A DNA stretch of 64,000 bases from Blautia sp. (GTDB lineage: Bacteria; Bacillota; Clostridia; Lachnospirales; Lachnospiraceae), in contig JAFVGK010000180.1 of assembly GCA_017475035.1 (NCBI GenBank), forward strand, positions 21,463 through 85,462. Reading direction: 5' to 3'. The notes under the pieces are model-generated. The model was not told the DNA's origin. It worked only from the letters and a program-made list of their open reading frames with translations, and ran no database searches. Position 1 is the stretch's first letter. Each line of letters opens with the position of its first letter. Of the stretch, positions 8,216-17,210 are shown in pieces. The translations under genes and the position numbers were made by a program.

Positions 8216-10129
8216 ATGGAACGCTTTTTTGGCTTTGATCTGGGGGATGCGGAGAGCGCGGTCTGCGTGCTTTCCAGAAAAGGGGAAAAGTCACCAAGGA
8301 TTCTGCCTGTCTGTGGGGAAAAAAGCCTGGTGACTGCCTATGCGACCCTTTCGGATAAAAAAATCCTGATCGGAGAAAATGCCTGTTACCATCCGGAAGC
8401 GACAGAGCGTAAGCTGCGTTTTAAAAGCAGGTTCCTGAAGGATGAGTCGAGTGAACGGGATGTGCGCTGCTTTGCTCTTGGCCTGCTGAATGAATTGTAT
8501 CAGGACGGCAGCCTGGAGCGGGACGAAGACTGCGCTTTTTATATCGGCTGCCCCGCAGGCTGGAACAGGGTGGAAAGAGAAAGGTACCGAAAGCTGTTCG
8601 AAGAGAGCGGTTTTCCTCCGGTACGGATTATTTCGGAATCCCGCGCGGCAATGGTATCGGCCTGCCAGTCACGGCATCTGCAGGTTGGTTATGATATTCT
8701 GTCACATCCGGTCCTGGTTGTGGATATAGGCTCTTCTACTACGGACTTTGCCTATATTATGGGCGGCAAAGAAGTGGAGCTGCGCACGGCGGGAGAAGTG
8801 TATCTCGGCGGGGGACTGATGGATGAGCTGCTTTTGGAGAAAAGCGTGGCTGCCAGTCCGGATGCTGACCGGATACGGGAAGTATTTGCCAAAAGTGAAG
8901 CATGGCGAAGCTATTGTGAATTTGCGGCGCGGCGGTTAAAGGAAAAATATTTTTCCGATGAGGAATATTGGAAAACAAATGATTGCGTTCAGACAGTTCG
9001 TATTTTGTATGACAGTCCCTTGCGCCTGACGCTGAGAATGAATGAAAAGATTGCGGAACAGATTCTCTACGGTCCCATGGAAGCTCTGGGAGGAAGTTCT
9101 TTCTATAAAGTATTTCGTGACAGTCTTGTACAGATTCGGGACGGACTGGCAAAGAGCCAGCCGGATCTTGTTTTTTTAACCGGCGGCGTCTCAAAGCTGA
9201 GTGTTCTTGCAAGATGGTGCAGTGTGGTTTACCCTGACGCAATCGTGATTACCGGAACCGAACCGGAGTTTTCCGTAGCCAGAGGGCTTGCCTGGTGCGG
9301 GCGGGTCGATGAGGATCTGAGGGCCTTTTCCCGTGAGGTGGAGGATCTGAAGGATTCCTCTACAGTGGAGAGGATCGTATCAAAGCATATCGGGGAGCTG
9401 TATCGTGACGCGGTGGATCATCTGACTCAGCCGATCATTGAAAATGCGGTTCTTCCTGTCCTGGATCAGTGGAGAAATGGGGAAATAACAACATTAAAGG
9501 AAATTGATGGTATATTGACAAAAGAGGTAGCGGATTATCTCCGGACAAAGGAAGTAAGGAAGCTTTTGCAGGCACCTGTAGCGGCGTGGCTGAAGCCCGT
9601 GGCTTATGAGCTGGAGGAATACACAGTTCCGATTTGTGTCAGACATAATGTCCCTTATCGCGCATTAAGCCTGAATTCCTATCTGTCTCTTTCAGAGGTG
9701 GATATTCGGGTGGAGGCAAAAGACGTTTTTGCCGTGGAAGAACTGACGTTAATGATTGATACGATTATCACGATCCTGGTAGGCATCCTCTGCGGGGGAG
9801 GAGGGATTGCCATGATCGCGCAGGGACTGCCGGGGATTATAGCGGGAGCCGTGCTTTCGATCCTGGTTCTTCTTCTGGGAAAAGAAAAAATGCAGAATGT
9901 CCTGCTTACCGCGAATATCCCGACAGCTGTGAGGAAACTGATTCCCAGGAGCACCTTTGTCAACCGTATGGATAAGGTTGCGGATCAGGTAAAGGAAAAA
10001 TTCTACGAAAGTCTGCAAAAGGAAAATAATGCCGCTATCACAGAGCATATGGCAGATGAGATATCCGCGCAGATCGATGACTGCCTGGTACGTATGGCTA
10101 AGGTGGTGGAGGTTCCTCTGGCGGGATGA
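8216..10129 (+). CDS. Hsp70/actin-fold ATPase with C-terminal membrane hairpin
   Basis: A 637-residue protein. The N-terminal 380 residues carry the actin/Hsp70 nucleotide fold: phosphate-1 FGFDLGDAES (about 4-13), phosphate-2 VVDIGSSTTDFAYIM (Asp170) and adenosine motif LTGGVSKL (about 321-328). The usual Hsp70 substrate-binding domain is absent. In its place is a helical region (380-500), two hydrophobic segments (about 510-560, ITILVGILCGGGG and GIIAGAVLSILVLLLG) and an amphipathic helical tail (570-637). Known Hsp70-like ATPases lacking the peptide-binding domain act in complexes or on filaments; the membrane hairpin points to action at the inner face of the membrane. Probably one operon with the two upstream genes. 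Confidence 0.75.
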   Translation: MERFFGFDLGDAESAVCVLSRKGEKSPRILPVCGEKSLVTAYATLSDKKILIGENACYHPEATERKLRFKSRFLKDESSERDVRCFALGLLNELYQDGSLERDEDCAFYIGCPAGWNRVERERYRKLFEESGFPPVRIISESRAAMVSACQSRHLQVGYDILSHPVLVVDIGSSTTDFAYIMGGKEVELRTAGEVYLGGGLMDELLLEKSVAASPDADRIREVFAKSEAWRSYCEFAARRLKEKYFSDEEYWKTNDCVQTVRILYDSPLRLTLRMNEKIAEQILYGPMEALGGSSFYKVFRDSLVQIRDGLAKSQPDLVFLTGGVSKLSVLARWCSVVYPDAIVITGTEPEFSVARGLAWCGRVDEDLRAFSREVEDLKDSSTVERIVSKHIGELYRDAVDHLTQPIIENAVLPVLDQWRNGEITTLKEIDGILTKEVADYLRTKEVRKLLQAPVAAWLKPVAYELEEYTVPICVRHNVPYRALSLNSYLSLSEVDIRVEAKDVFAVEELTLMIDTIITILVGILCGGGGIAMIAQGLPGIIAGAVLSILVLLLGKEKMQNVLLTANIPTAVRKLIPRSTFVNRMDKVADQVKEKFYESLQKENNAAITEHMADEISAQIDDCLVRMAKVVEVPLAG

Positions 10130-10149
10130 CAAAAAAATAAAAAAGGTTC

Positions 10150-10178
10150 TTGACAGGCAAGGGTTCATATCATATAAT
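10150..10178 (+). promoter_or_regulatory. Promoter of the tRNA-Thr gene
   Basis: Perfect consensus TTGACA (10150-10155) and TATAAT (10173-10178) with a 17-bp spacer, 43 bp before the tRNA. Confidence 0.9.
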
Positions 10179-10221
10179 AGCATTCGTGCCAAGGAGAAGG
10201 CCTTATTTCTCCTTGGGATAA

Positions 10222-10294
10222 GCTGGAATAGCTCAGTCGGTAGAGCACTTCACTCGTAATGAAGGGGTCGAGAGTTCGAGTCTCTTTTCCAGCT
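10222..10294 (+). tRNA. tRNA-Thr (anticodon CGT)
   Basis: A 73-nt cloverleaf: acceptor arms gctggaa/ttccagc, D arm gctc/gagc, anticodon stem cttca/tgaag with loop ctcgtaa (anticodon CGT at 10255-10257), T loop ttcgagt. It reads ACG threonine codons. CCA is not encoded. It is transcribed from its own consensus promoter. Confidence 0.95.
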
Positions 10295-10301
10295 TTTTCT
10301 T

Positions 10302-10336
10302 AGCCTTGTATCTGTTGAGGATATAAGGCTTTTTTA
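10302..10336 (+). terminator. Terminator of the tRNA-Thr gene
   Basis: A 10-bp stem agccttgtat/atataaggct (one G.U) is followed by tttttt, 7 nt after the tRNA. Confidence 0.85.
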
Positions 10337-10364
10337 TTATCCCAGAGCCGACCGGAGGAAGATA

Positions 10365-11741
10365 TTGATTATAGGAATTATGAAGCAAAGGCAGAGTATC
10401 ATGGAACAGAAAAAGCTGGAAATAGTTATAGAAGATAATCCGATCGACAATGTGCAAAAGACAGTGGGGCTTGCTCTTCTCGGGCTTGGCACGGTTGGAG
10501 GAGGTACATACCGGGTCCTGACGGGACAGCTTGATGAGATTCAGAAAAGACTGGGCTGCAGGATCGAAATTCGGCATATTCTTGTAAGAAATTTAAAAAA
10601 GGCTTCTTTACGTGTGCAGGATTCCCGGATTCTGACGAATCGCTGGGAGGATGTCATAGAGGATGATGGTGTCGATATTGTCGTTGAGCTGATGGGAGGT
10701 ATGGAACCTGCTTACACCTATATCCGGGAGGCAATGGAGCGGGGAAAACATGTCGTTACGGCAAATAAGGATCTTCTTGCCGAGCACGGTCCTACGCTGC
10801 TGGAGCTGGCTTTAAACAAGGGTGTTGACTTTATGTTTGAAGCAGCGGTAGCGGGAGGCATTCCGATTATCATGCCTTTGGAGAAAAGCCTTGCAGGAAA
10901 TCATCTGACGGAGATCATGGGTATTGTCAACGGGACGACCAACTTTATTCTCACCAAGATGTCGGAAGAGGGAATGGATTATCGGGAAGCTTTGATTCAG
11001 GCTACGGAGCTGGGGTATGCGGAAGCGGATCCCACAGCGGATGTGGATGGACTGGACGCAGGCAGGAAGGTCGCGATCCTTGCTTCCCTGGCGTTTCATT
11101 GTCCGGTCTATTTCCATGATGTCCATGTAGAAGGGATGTCTATGATTTCGGCAAAGGATATCCGATATGCCAGCCAGATGGGAAGAACGATCAAACTGGT
11201 AGGGGTAGCGAGAGATACGGATACCGGTGTGGAAGCTTATGTGTGTCCGATGCTGCTGCCGAAGAGCCATCCGCTTTCCAGCGTGAATGATTCCTTTAAT
11301 GCTGTTTTTGTTCACGGAGACGCAGTGGGTGACGCGATGTTTTTCGGAAGAGGCGCGGGGGATCTGCCGACAGCCAGTGCTGTAACCGGTGATATTCTAT
11401 CGATCGCGGAAAATATTCTTCATGGCAGTTCTGGGAGGATCGGACAGCTTCTTTATAAAAAGCGGCCGATGAAACGGATGGAAGATACCTACAACCGCTA
11501 TTTCCTGAGACTGCATGTGGAAGACCGCTGCGGTGTTCTTGCCGAACTGACAGAGATTTTTGCGCGCTATGAAGTAAGCGTCGCACAGATCATACAAAGG
11601 GAGCATCAGAAGGATGATCTGGCAGAGGTAGTTGTAATCACATCACTGGTTCGTGAAGGAGATTTTCAGACGGCGATTGAAGAGCTGTCTTATCGTACTT
11701 CGGTTAAAAAAATATCTCGTATGATTCGTGTTTATGAATAA
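10365..11741 (+). CDS. hom: Homoserine dehydrogenase with ACT domain
   Basis: A 458-residue enzyme reducing aspartate semialdehyde to homoserine, the branch point to threonine and methionine. The NAD(P) fold GLGTVGGG is near residues 43-50. The catalytic region has VVTANKDLLAEHG, FEAAVAGGIPI, GIVNGTTNFIL, EAD-TADVDGLDAGRK. The last 80 residues (YFLRLHVEDRCGVLAELT) are an ACT domain, normally the threonine feedback site. A GGAGG sits 6 nt before the TTG at 10365; the ATG at 10380 is the alternative start and would remove five residues. The gene follows a tRNA-Thr gene directly. Confidence 0.95.
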   Translation: MIIGIMKQRQSIMEQKKLEIVIEDNPIDNVQKTVGLALLGLGTVGGGTYRVLTGQLDEIQKRLGCRIEIRHILVRNLKKASLRVQDSRILTNRWEDVIEDDGVDIVVELMGGMEPAYTYIREAMERGKHVVTANKDLLAEHGPTLLELALNKGVDFMFEAAVAGGIPIIMPLEKSLAGNHLTEIMGIVNGTTNFILTKMSEEGMDYREALIQATELGYAEADPTADVDGLDAGRKVAILASLAFHCPVYFHDVHVEGMSMISAKDIRYASQMGRTIKLVGVARDTDTGVEAYVCPMLLPKSHPLSSVNDSFNAVFVHGDAVGDAMFFGRGAGDLPTASAVTGDILSIAENILHGSSGRIGQLLYKKRPMKRMEDTYNRYFLRLHVEDRCGVLAELTEIFARYEVSVAQIIQREHQKDDLAEVVVITSLVREGDFQTAIEELSYRTSVKKISRMIRVYE

Positions 11742-11805
11742 AACGTATTGGGATAGAATTCAGGAACAAGAGGTCATGAAAAGTCGGGAGGTTTAGCTAC
11801 GAAAG

Positions 11806-13986
11806 ATGGAGCTTTTGAATGATAGAATAGATGTAGAAGAAAAAGAGGCGACCTCAGAGGAGATGGCTGAAGCTGCTGCCGGGAATAATGAGACGGAAGC
11901 ACACGAATCAATGACAGAAGACGCCGTAAAAGAGACCGCATCTCAGGAATCGGAGCCCCAGGAAACCGGGAGTGAAACGGCATCCCCGGAGTCGATAACC
12001 GAAGAGGAAGAGGATGAGGAAGATTCATCCGAGGAGTCAGATACTGAGGAGGATGAGGAAGATTCATCCGAGGAGTCAGATACTGAGGAGGATGAGGAAG
12101 ATTCATCCGAGGAGTCAGCCGCCGAAAAAAGTTTTTATGGTGATCCGCGGCCTGCAGGTGAAGATTATATAGATGAAGAATCACCTCTGGATGAGGAGAT
12201 GCCTTATGAAGAACAGCAGGCATATCGGTCTCAGCGTGCTTACGATCGGGATTTTGAGCGGCTGTTGGAGGATGAGACAGATGATGTAATCTTTTATGAT
12301 GACCGCTTTATCGTAAAACGTGATCCCTACCATGCCAGACAGTCGGAAACGCAGGGGCGTACCGGATCCCGGGAAGGAAGAGCAGAGCAAAGACAGAACC
12401 ATGGCGAAGCATCATCTCAGGAAGGTGAACGTAAGGTAACGCTTCCGCCGGGGAGACAGGATGGATATCCGGTCAGAAATCTGAGACCGAGATCGGCGCG
12501 TCCGAGACAGATCACGTATGTGGATATGTCCGTTCATGATGAATATGTCCCTCCGCTGATAAAAAAGAAAAAAGGTCATAAAGGCGCTAAGGTTATGGCG
12601 GGGCTGCTTGGAATTGTAGTATTGCTGCTTGCGGCCGGTTATGCGGGATTATCCTATTACTATACGGATCACTTCTTTATTGGCACCAGAATCAACGGCA
12701 TAGACAGTTCCAATATGACGCCCTATGAAGTGGAGCAGGCCATTGCAAAAAGATTCGATGATTATTCCATTTCCGTGGCGTCGAGAAATCAGGAAACGCA
12801 AACGATTCAGGGAAGCGCGATTGATTATTGCTATCTGTCGGATGGCGAGATATTGAAGCTTTTGCAAAGACAAAAACCATATGAATGGATCCGCGGCTTT
12901 TTTGATCGGACCAGTTATACGGTGGAAGAAAACGTCAGTTATAATAAAAAACTATTGCGCACACAATTAAGCAGTCTTGCATGTGCGCAGGAAGAAAATC
13001 AGGTTCCTCCGGTAAACGCATATATCACACGGGTAAATGATGAGTTTGCGATCGTTCCCGAGACGGAGGGCAGCGATCTGAACTTAAAAGAAGCCTTTTA
13101 TGCTTTGGATGAAGCGATTGAAGAAGGGGAAGCTTCCATTGATCTGGATCAGGCCGGGGCATATGAAGCAGCGCAGCTGACCGGAGACAGCCCTGAGATC
13201 ATAGGTATGCTGAACGCATATAATAATTATGCGAACGCCAGTATTACATATACTTTTGGGGATGACAGGGTGACCTTAAACGGTGATCAGCTTACGGATT
13301 GGCTGGAAGTGGATGAAAACGGACGTATTATTCAGGATCCCGGTATTTTTATGGGGCATGTCTACGACTTTGTAGGGAACCTTGCAGCAGAACATGATAC
13401 CGTCGGTACCACCCGCCCGTTTTACGCTTCGGACGGTCGTCTGGTATATGTGTACAGTTATGTTTTCGGCTGGCAGATCGATCAGGTAGCGGAAGCGGAG
13501 CACCTTGCAGCTGATATTGCGGGCGGAGCAGTGGTAACCAGAGAGCCTGAATATGCGATGCGTGGTAATTCCTATGGGTTTAATGACCTTGGAGATACCT
13601 ATATCGAAGTAGATATGGGAAATCAGCATATGTATTATTACCAGAACGGCTATATTATTTTTGATTCCGATTTTGTCTCAGGGGATGTCACAAAAGAAGG
13701 ACGCGCTACGCCGGAGGGAGTCTATTATCTGTACGGTAAACAAAGCCCCGCTGTCCTTCGCGGAGAACAGGATGAAAACGGGAAATATGAATATGAGACG
13801 GAAGTGGAATACTGGATGCCTTTTAACGGAGGCGTAGGTTTCCATGATGCTCCCTGGCAGCCTTACTTTGGCGGGGACCGGTATATGGGAGGCGGCTCCC
13901 ATGGCTGTATCAATCTTCCTTCTTATGCTGCGGCAGAGCTTTACAATATCATCGGCTACGATGTGCCGATCGTCTGTTTCTATTAA
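11806..13986 (+). CDS. Membrane-anchored L,D-transpeptidase with acidic repeat tail
   Basis: A 726-residue wall enzyme. Residues 1-250 are cytoplasmic and very acidic, with three near-identical 13-residue units (EDEEDSSEESDTE) from 12010 to 12117. One membrane segment follows at about 264-286. The outer part contains a PG_binding_4-like region (DQAGAYEAAQLTGDSPEI) and a C-terminal YkuD domain. The catalytic motif is His699-Gly-Cys701 in GGSHGCINLP, with an upstream His in GVGFHDAPW. L,D-transpeptidases make 3-3 peptidoglycan cross-links. A GGGAGG lies 14 nt before the ATG, which is far, so the exact start is uncertain. Confidence 0.9.
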   Translation: MELLNDRIDVEEKEATSEEMAEAAAGNNETEAHESMTEDAVKETASQESEPQETGSETASPESITEEEEDEEDSSEESDTEEDEEDSSEESDTEEDEEDSSEESAAEKSFYGDPRPAGEDYIDEESPLDEEMPYEEQQAYRSQRAYDRDFERLLEDETDDVIFYDDRFIVKRDPYHARQSETQGRTGSREGRAEQRQNHGEASSQEGERKVTLPPGRQDGYPVRNLRPRSARPRQITYVDMSVHDEYVPPLIKKKKGHKGAKVMAGLLGIVVLLLAAGYAGLSYYYTDHFFIGTRINGIDSSNMTPYEVEQAIAKRFDDYSISVASRNQETQTIQGSAIDYCYLSDGEILKLLQRQKPYEWIRGFFDRTSYTVEENVSYNKKLLRTQLSSLACAQEENQVPPVNAYITRVNDEFAIVPETEGSDLNLKEAFYALDEAIEEGEASIDLDQAGAYEAAQLTGDSPEIIGMLNAYNNYANASITYTFGDDRVTLNGDQLTDWLEVDENGRIIQDPGIFMGHVYDFVGNLAAEHDTVGTTRPFYASDGRLVYVYSYVFGWQIDQVAEAEHLAADIAGGAVVTREPEYAMRGNSYGFNDLGDTYIEVDMGNQHMYYYQNGYIIFDSDFVSGDVTKEGRATPEGVYYLYGKQSPAVLRGEQDENGKYEYETEVEYWMPFNGGVGFHDAPWQPYFGGDRYMGGGSHGCINLPSYAAAELYNIIGYDVPIVCFY
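12010..12117 (+). repeat. In-frame 39-bp tandem repeat (2.8 copies)
   Basis: Units at 12010-12048, 12049-12087 and 12088-12117 (partial) are identical at the DNA level. They encode a 13-residue acidic Ser-rich unit in the cytoplasmic tail of the L,D-transpeptidase. The identity implies recent expansion or ongoing slippage. Confidence 0.9.
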
Positions 13987-14056
13987 GCGGCTATCTGAGC
14001 TTGCTGCAAAATAAGGCTTTATGTCTTGAATGCTTGAATGACCGGCTAAGATGTAC

Positions 14057-14124
14057 AAAAAGGTTCACAGGTATACGGAAAAACCATCAGGATTTCCGCG
14101 GGCATCATACCTGTGAACCTTTTT
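14057..14124. terminator. Bidirectional terminator between the L,D-transpeptidase and HAD genes
   Basis: Arms aaaaaggttcacaggtat (14057-14074) and its complement ending at 14124 flank an inner ggaaa/tttcc hairpin. A-runs and T-runs flank both sides, so it can serve both convergent genes. Confidence 0.88.
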
Positions 14125-14236
14125 CTGAGATTGTATCATTTTGATTCAGCCGAAAGCAATTCCATTGCGAAGCGTTTCGCAGAATCAGTTTTTGCCCGTG
14201 CAGGCGGCTTTTGATCATTGAGGTTCGGAACCTTGA

Positions 14237-14869
14237 TCAGTCGGGCTCCTTTATCAGCTGGATCAGTTCCGCAGGTTCATGGATATGGTGAAGCGCTTCC
14301 GGTACCTCTCCAAATCCATATGCGGCATGTATAAAAGATACACCGGCCTCCTGGCATGCCAGATAGTCACCGTGTGTATCACCTACATACACGGGTGCGG
14401 TTAAATGATGTCGCGTGACGATCTCCCTGATGTTGGAAGCCTTTGCAAATCCGGTATCACCGGGGCAAAGATGATCCGTGACAAAGGAGGACAGCCCGGT
14501 TTTCTTTAAAAAAACCTCAATATAGCCTGCTTCGCAATTGCTGACGATAAACAGAGGATATTCTTTGGAAAGCTCCCGGAAAACAAAAGGAATCCCGTCG
14601 TATAACAGCTTCTGATCCGTTGCAAGGATTGCTTCGTGCTCTCTTTGGCAGCAAAGATCAATCAACCGAAGCTGTTCCTTTTCAGATTTGTCAGGAAAGA
14701 TCTGTTTTGCGATATCCGGTAAAAGCTGTCCGAACAGATGTGTCAGATCTTCGGCAGTGATGGTGATGTCAAGTTTCTCCTCGTCTTTCAGGTAATGCGT
14801 CCAGGCATCAGCCACAACAGGAGTGGTGTTCCAGAGCGTTCCGTCGATATCAAAGATAATGCCGTCCAT
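14237..14869 (-). CDS. HAD-superfamily hydrolase, phosphoglycolate-phosphatase-like
   Basis: A 210-residue cytoplasmic phosphatase with all four HAD motifs: I DIDGTLWNT (nucleophile Asp8, acid/base Asp10), II IVSNCEAGY, III the Lys in GFAKASNIREIV, IV YVGDTHGDYLACQEAG. The cap lies between motifs I and II, as in subfamily I. AAGGA precedes the ATG by about 9 nt. The substrate cannot be told from sequence; phosphoglycolate or pyrophosphate are the usual ones in this branch. It is divergent from mutY. Confidence 0.88.
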   Translation of the reverse strand: MDGIIFDIDGTLWNTTPVVADAWTHYLKDEEKLDITITAEDLTHLFGQLLPDIAKQIFPDKSEKEQLRLIDLCCQREHEAILATDQKLLYDGIPFVFRELSKEYPLFIVSNCEAGYIEVFLKKTGLSSFVTDHLCPGDTGFAKASNIREIVTRHHLTAPVYVGDTHGDYLACQEAGVSFIHAAYGFGEVPEALHHIHEPAELIQLIKEPD

Positions 14870-14950
14870 GGATAAAGTTCCTTTCTTCTATAAATATAAA
14901 AAGTATAGCAGGATTCTTTGAAATTGCAAGGAAAGAAATAACGGACAGAT

Positions 14951-15988
14951 ATGAAATCTTTTGCGCCTTTACTGATCGAATGGTATCACCGGAATAAGCG
15001 AAGCCTGCCCTGGCGCGGCCAGCATCAGGCGTATTACACCTGGGTTTCTGAAATCATGCTGCAGCAGACCCGGGTAGAAGCTGTAAAGCCGTATTTTTTA
15101 CGGTTTGTGGAGGAGCTGCCGGATGTATTTGCGCTGGCTGATTGCGACCCTGACCGGCTTTTAAAGCTCTGGGAGGGATTGGGATATTACAGCCGGGTGA
15201 AAAATATGCAGGAGGCGGCAAAAACGATCACCACAGAATATCATGGTGTAATTCCTGATTCCTTTGATGCTTTGCTGAAGCTGAAAGGAATTGGCAGATA
15301 TACGGCTGCGGCGATTGCTTCGATTGCTTACGGAGAAAAGGCTGCCTGCGTGGACGGGAATGTATTGCGCGTTTTCATGCGGTTGACGGAAAACCCTGCG
15401 GATATCAGAAAAGCGGCAGTAAAACGAGAGGTTGAAAAAGAATTAGAAGAAATGATGCCGGCGGAGGCTCCGGGAGATTTTAATCAGGCGATGATGGAAC
15501 TCGGAGCTTTGATCTGCGTACCGAACGGCTTGCCTAAATGCGGGGAATGTCCATTGAGAAGACAGTGCCTTGCCTTTCTTCATGATACCGTATCTTTGTA
15601 TCCGGGCAAAACGGCTGCAAAGGAGCGGGAAAAAGAAGACCGCACAATCCTGATTCTTCAGGATGAAGAAGGCACTGCAGTGAGGAAACGCCCGCCAGGT
15701 GTCGTTTTGGCCGGACTGTATGAACCGGTCAACATCCCGGGGCATTTGTCGGAGCAGGAGGTTCAGGCCTGGGCAGAACGCGCGGGGCTTCACCCGATTG
15801 AAATAGAAGCATTGCCCGCGTCCCGACATGTGTTCACGCACCTGGAATGGAGGATGAAAGCGTATCGTATTCGTGTGGGAACATTGGAGGGCATAGAAAA
15901 CAAAGAAGTGCCTGCCCTGGTTCGTATGAAAAAAGAAGAATATGCGATACCGTCGGCATTTCGGGCATATAAAGATATGATTTATTAA
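14951..15988 (+). CDS. mutY: A/G-specific adenine DNA glycosylase
   Basis: A 345-residue base-excision repair enzyme removing adenine mispaired with 8-oxoguanine. The catalytic Glu34 is in VSEIMLQQT. The helix-hairpin-helix KLKGIGRYTAAAI and the catalytic Asp135 in VDGNVLRVF follow. The 4Fe-4S ligands are C-X6-C-X2-C-X5-C in CVPNGLPKCGECPLRRQC. The C-terminal NUDT1-like domain that recognises 8-oxoG occupies the last 110 residues. It is a single gene transcribed away from the HAD gene. Confidence 0.95.
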   Translation: MKSFAPLLIEWYHRNKRSLPWRGQHQAYYTWVSEIMLQQTRVEAVKPYFLRFVEELPDVFALADCDPDRLLKLWEGLGYYSRVKNMQEAAKTITTEYHGVIPDSFDALLKLKGIGRYTAAAIASIAYGEKAACVDGNVLRVFMRLTENPADIRKAAVKREVEKELEEMMPAEAPGDFNQAMMELGALICVPNGLPKCGECPLRRQCLAFLHDTVSLYPGKTAAKEREKEDRTILILQDEEGTAVRKRPPGVVLAGLYEPVNIPGHLSEQEVQAWAERAGLHPIEIEALPASRHVFTHLEWRMKAYRIRVGTLEGIENKEVPALVRMKKEEYAIPSAFRAYKDMIY

Positions 15989-16107
15989 ATGATTACATCG
16001 ACAAAAGCCTGATTCTGCGAATCGCTTCGCCGTGGAGCTGTTCGGAATCCAATTATTTTCACAGAAAGATTTACGAAATCAGGTGCAGTTACAGGAGGTT
16101 ATCATAG

Positions 16108-17124
16108 ATGAAATTATTGAGTATTGCAGTACCTTGTTATAATTCCCAGGATTATATGGAAAAGTGTATTCACTCCCTGCTCCCGGGTGGAGAAGAAGTT
16201 GAGATTCTCATTGTCGATGACGGATCAAAGGATCATACTGCTGAGATTGCGGATCGACTTGCCGCAGAGCATCCGACGATCATACGTGCCATTCATCAGG
16301 AGAACGGAGGGCATGGAGAAGCGGTCAATACAGGAATTGCCAACGCCACAGGCTTATATTTTAAGGTTGTGGACAGTGATGACTGGGTAGGAGAGGAAGC
16401 GTATCAGGAAATTCTGAATACGCTTAGGCAGCATCAGGAAGAGGCTGATCAGCTGGATCTGGTAATAAGTAATTACATCTATGATAAACAGGGGGCTGTA
16501 AGAAAGAAGGTTATGCAGTTCCGAAAATCCTTCCCGAAAAATCAGGTGTTTGGCTGGGAGGAGACCCGGAGGCTGCCTGCAGGGAAATATCTGCTGATGC
16601 ATACGCTGATTTATCGCAGACAGCTGCTGCTTGACTGTGGGCTTCATCTTCCCGCCCATACCTTCTATGTGGATAATCTGTTCGCATATGAACCACTTCC
16701 TTATGTGAAAAAGATGTATTATGTGGATGTGGATTTTTATCACTATTTTATCGGAAGAGAAGATCAGTCCGTCCATGAAAGTGTGATGATTCGAAGAATT
16801 GAACAACAGCTGAAGGTGAATCGCCGGATGATAGAAGCCTACGGGGAGCATGATTATTCGGATAAGCATTTAAAGAAGTACATGATCAGCTATGCTAATA
16901 TTATTACAACGGTTTCCTCCATCATGCTGATCCGGTCCGGGACAGAAGATGCACTGGAGAAGAAAAAACAGCTGTGGCAATACATAAAAGAAACCAATCC
17001 TTCCTTATACCGGGCGTTTCGCTGCAGTCTGACCGGTTTTATTATAAATCTGCCCGGGAGTGTGGGAAGATTCATTGCGGTTATCGTTTATAAGATTACA
17101 CAAAAGATATATGGATTTAACTGA
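16108..17124 (+). CDS. Family 2 glycosyltransferase
   Basis: A 338-residue GT-A enzyme. The N-terminal SIAVPCYNSQDYMEKCI, the nucleotide-binding VDDGSKDHT and the metal motif DSDDW are present. The hydrophobic segment near the C-terminus (FIINLPGSVGRFIAVIVYKI) may bind membrane. It would transfer a sugar from a nucleotide donor to a wall or lipid acceptor; donor and acceptor are unknown. ACAGGAGG lies before the ATG. The 120-bp leader contains a cctgatt/aatcagg pairing (16008-16014 with 16077-16083). Confidence 0.88.
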   Translation: MKLLSIAVPCYNSQDYMEKCIHSLLPGGEEVEILIVDDGSKDHTAEIADRLAAEHPTIIRAIHQENGGHGEAVNTGIANATGLYFKVVDSDDWVGEEAYQEILNTLRQHQEEADQLDLVISNYIYDKQGAVRKKVMQFRKSFPKNQVFGWEETRRLPAGKYLLMHTLIYRRQLLLDCGLHLPAHTFYVDNLFAYEPLPYVKKMYYVDVDFYHYFIGREDQSVHESVMIRRIEQQLKVNRRMIEAYGEHDYSDKHLKKYMISYANIITTVSSIMLIRSGTEDALEKKKQLWQYIKETNPSLYRAFRCSLTGFIINLPGSVGRFIAVIVYKITQKIYGFN

Positions 17125-17133
17125 AAAGGAACA

Positions 17134-17184
17134 AAAAGCCTATATCCCACGCAAGACGCCAGGCATGGGATACAGGCTTTTTAC
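17134..17184. terminator. Bidirectional terminator between the glycosyltransferase and PAP2 genes
   Basis: Arms aaaaagcctatatcccac and gcatgggatacaggcttttt pair with few mismatches, and T-runs occur in both reading directions. Confidence 0.85.
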
Positions 17185-17210
17185 CTTAGCTGTTATGTTT
17201 TTATATCCTC

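Noticed and set aside
12010-12117. Tandem units considered as a CRISPR array
   Set aside because: No spacers; the units are in frame inside a coding region.
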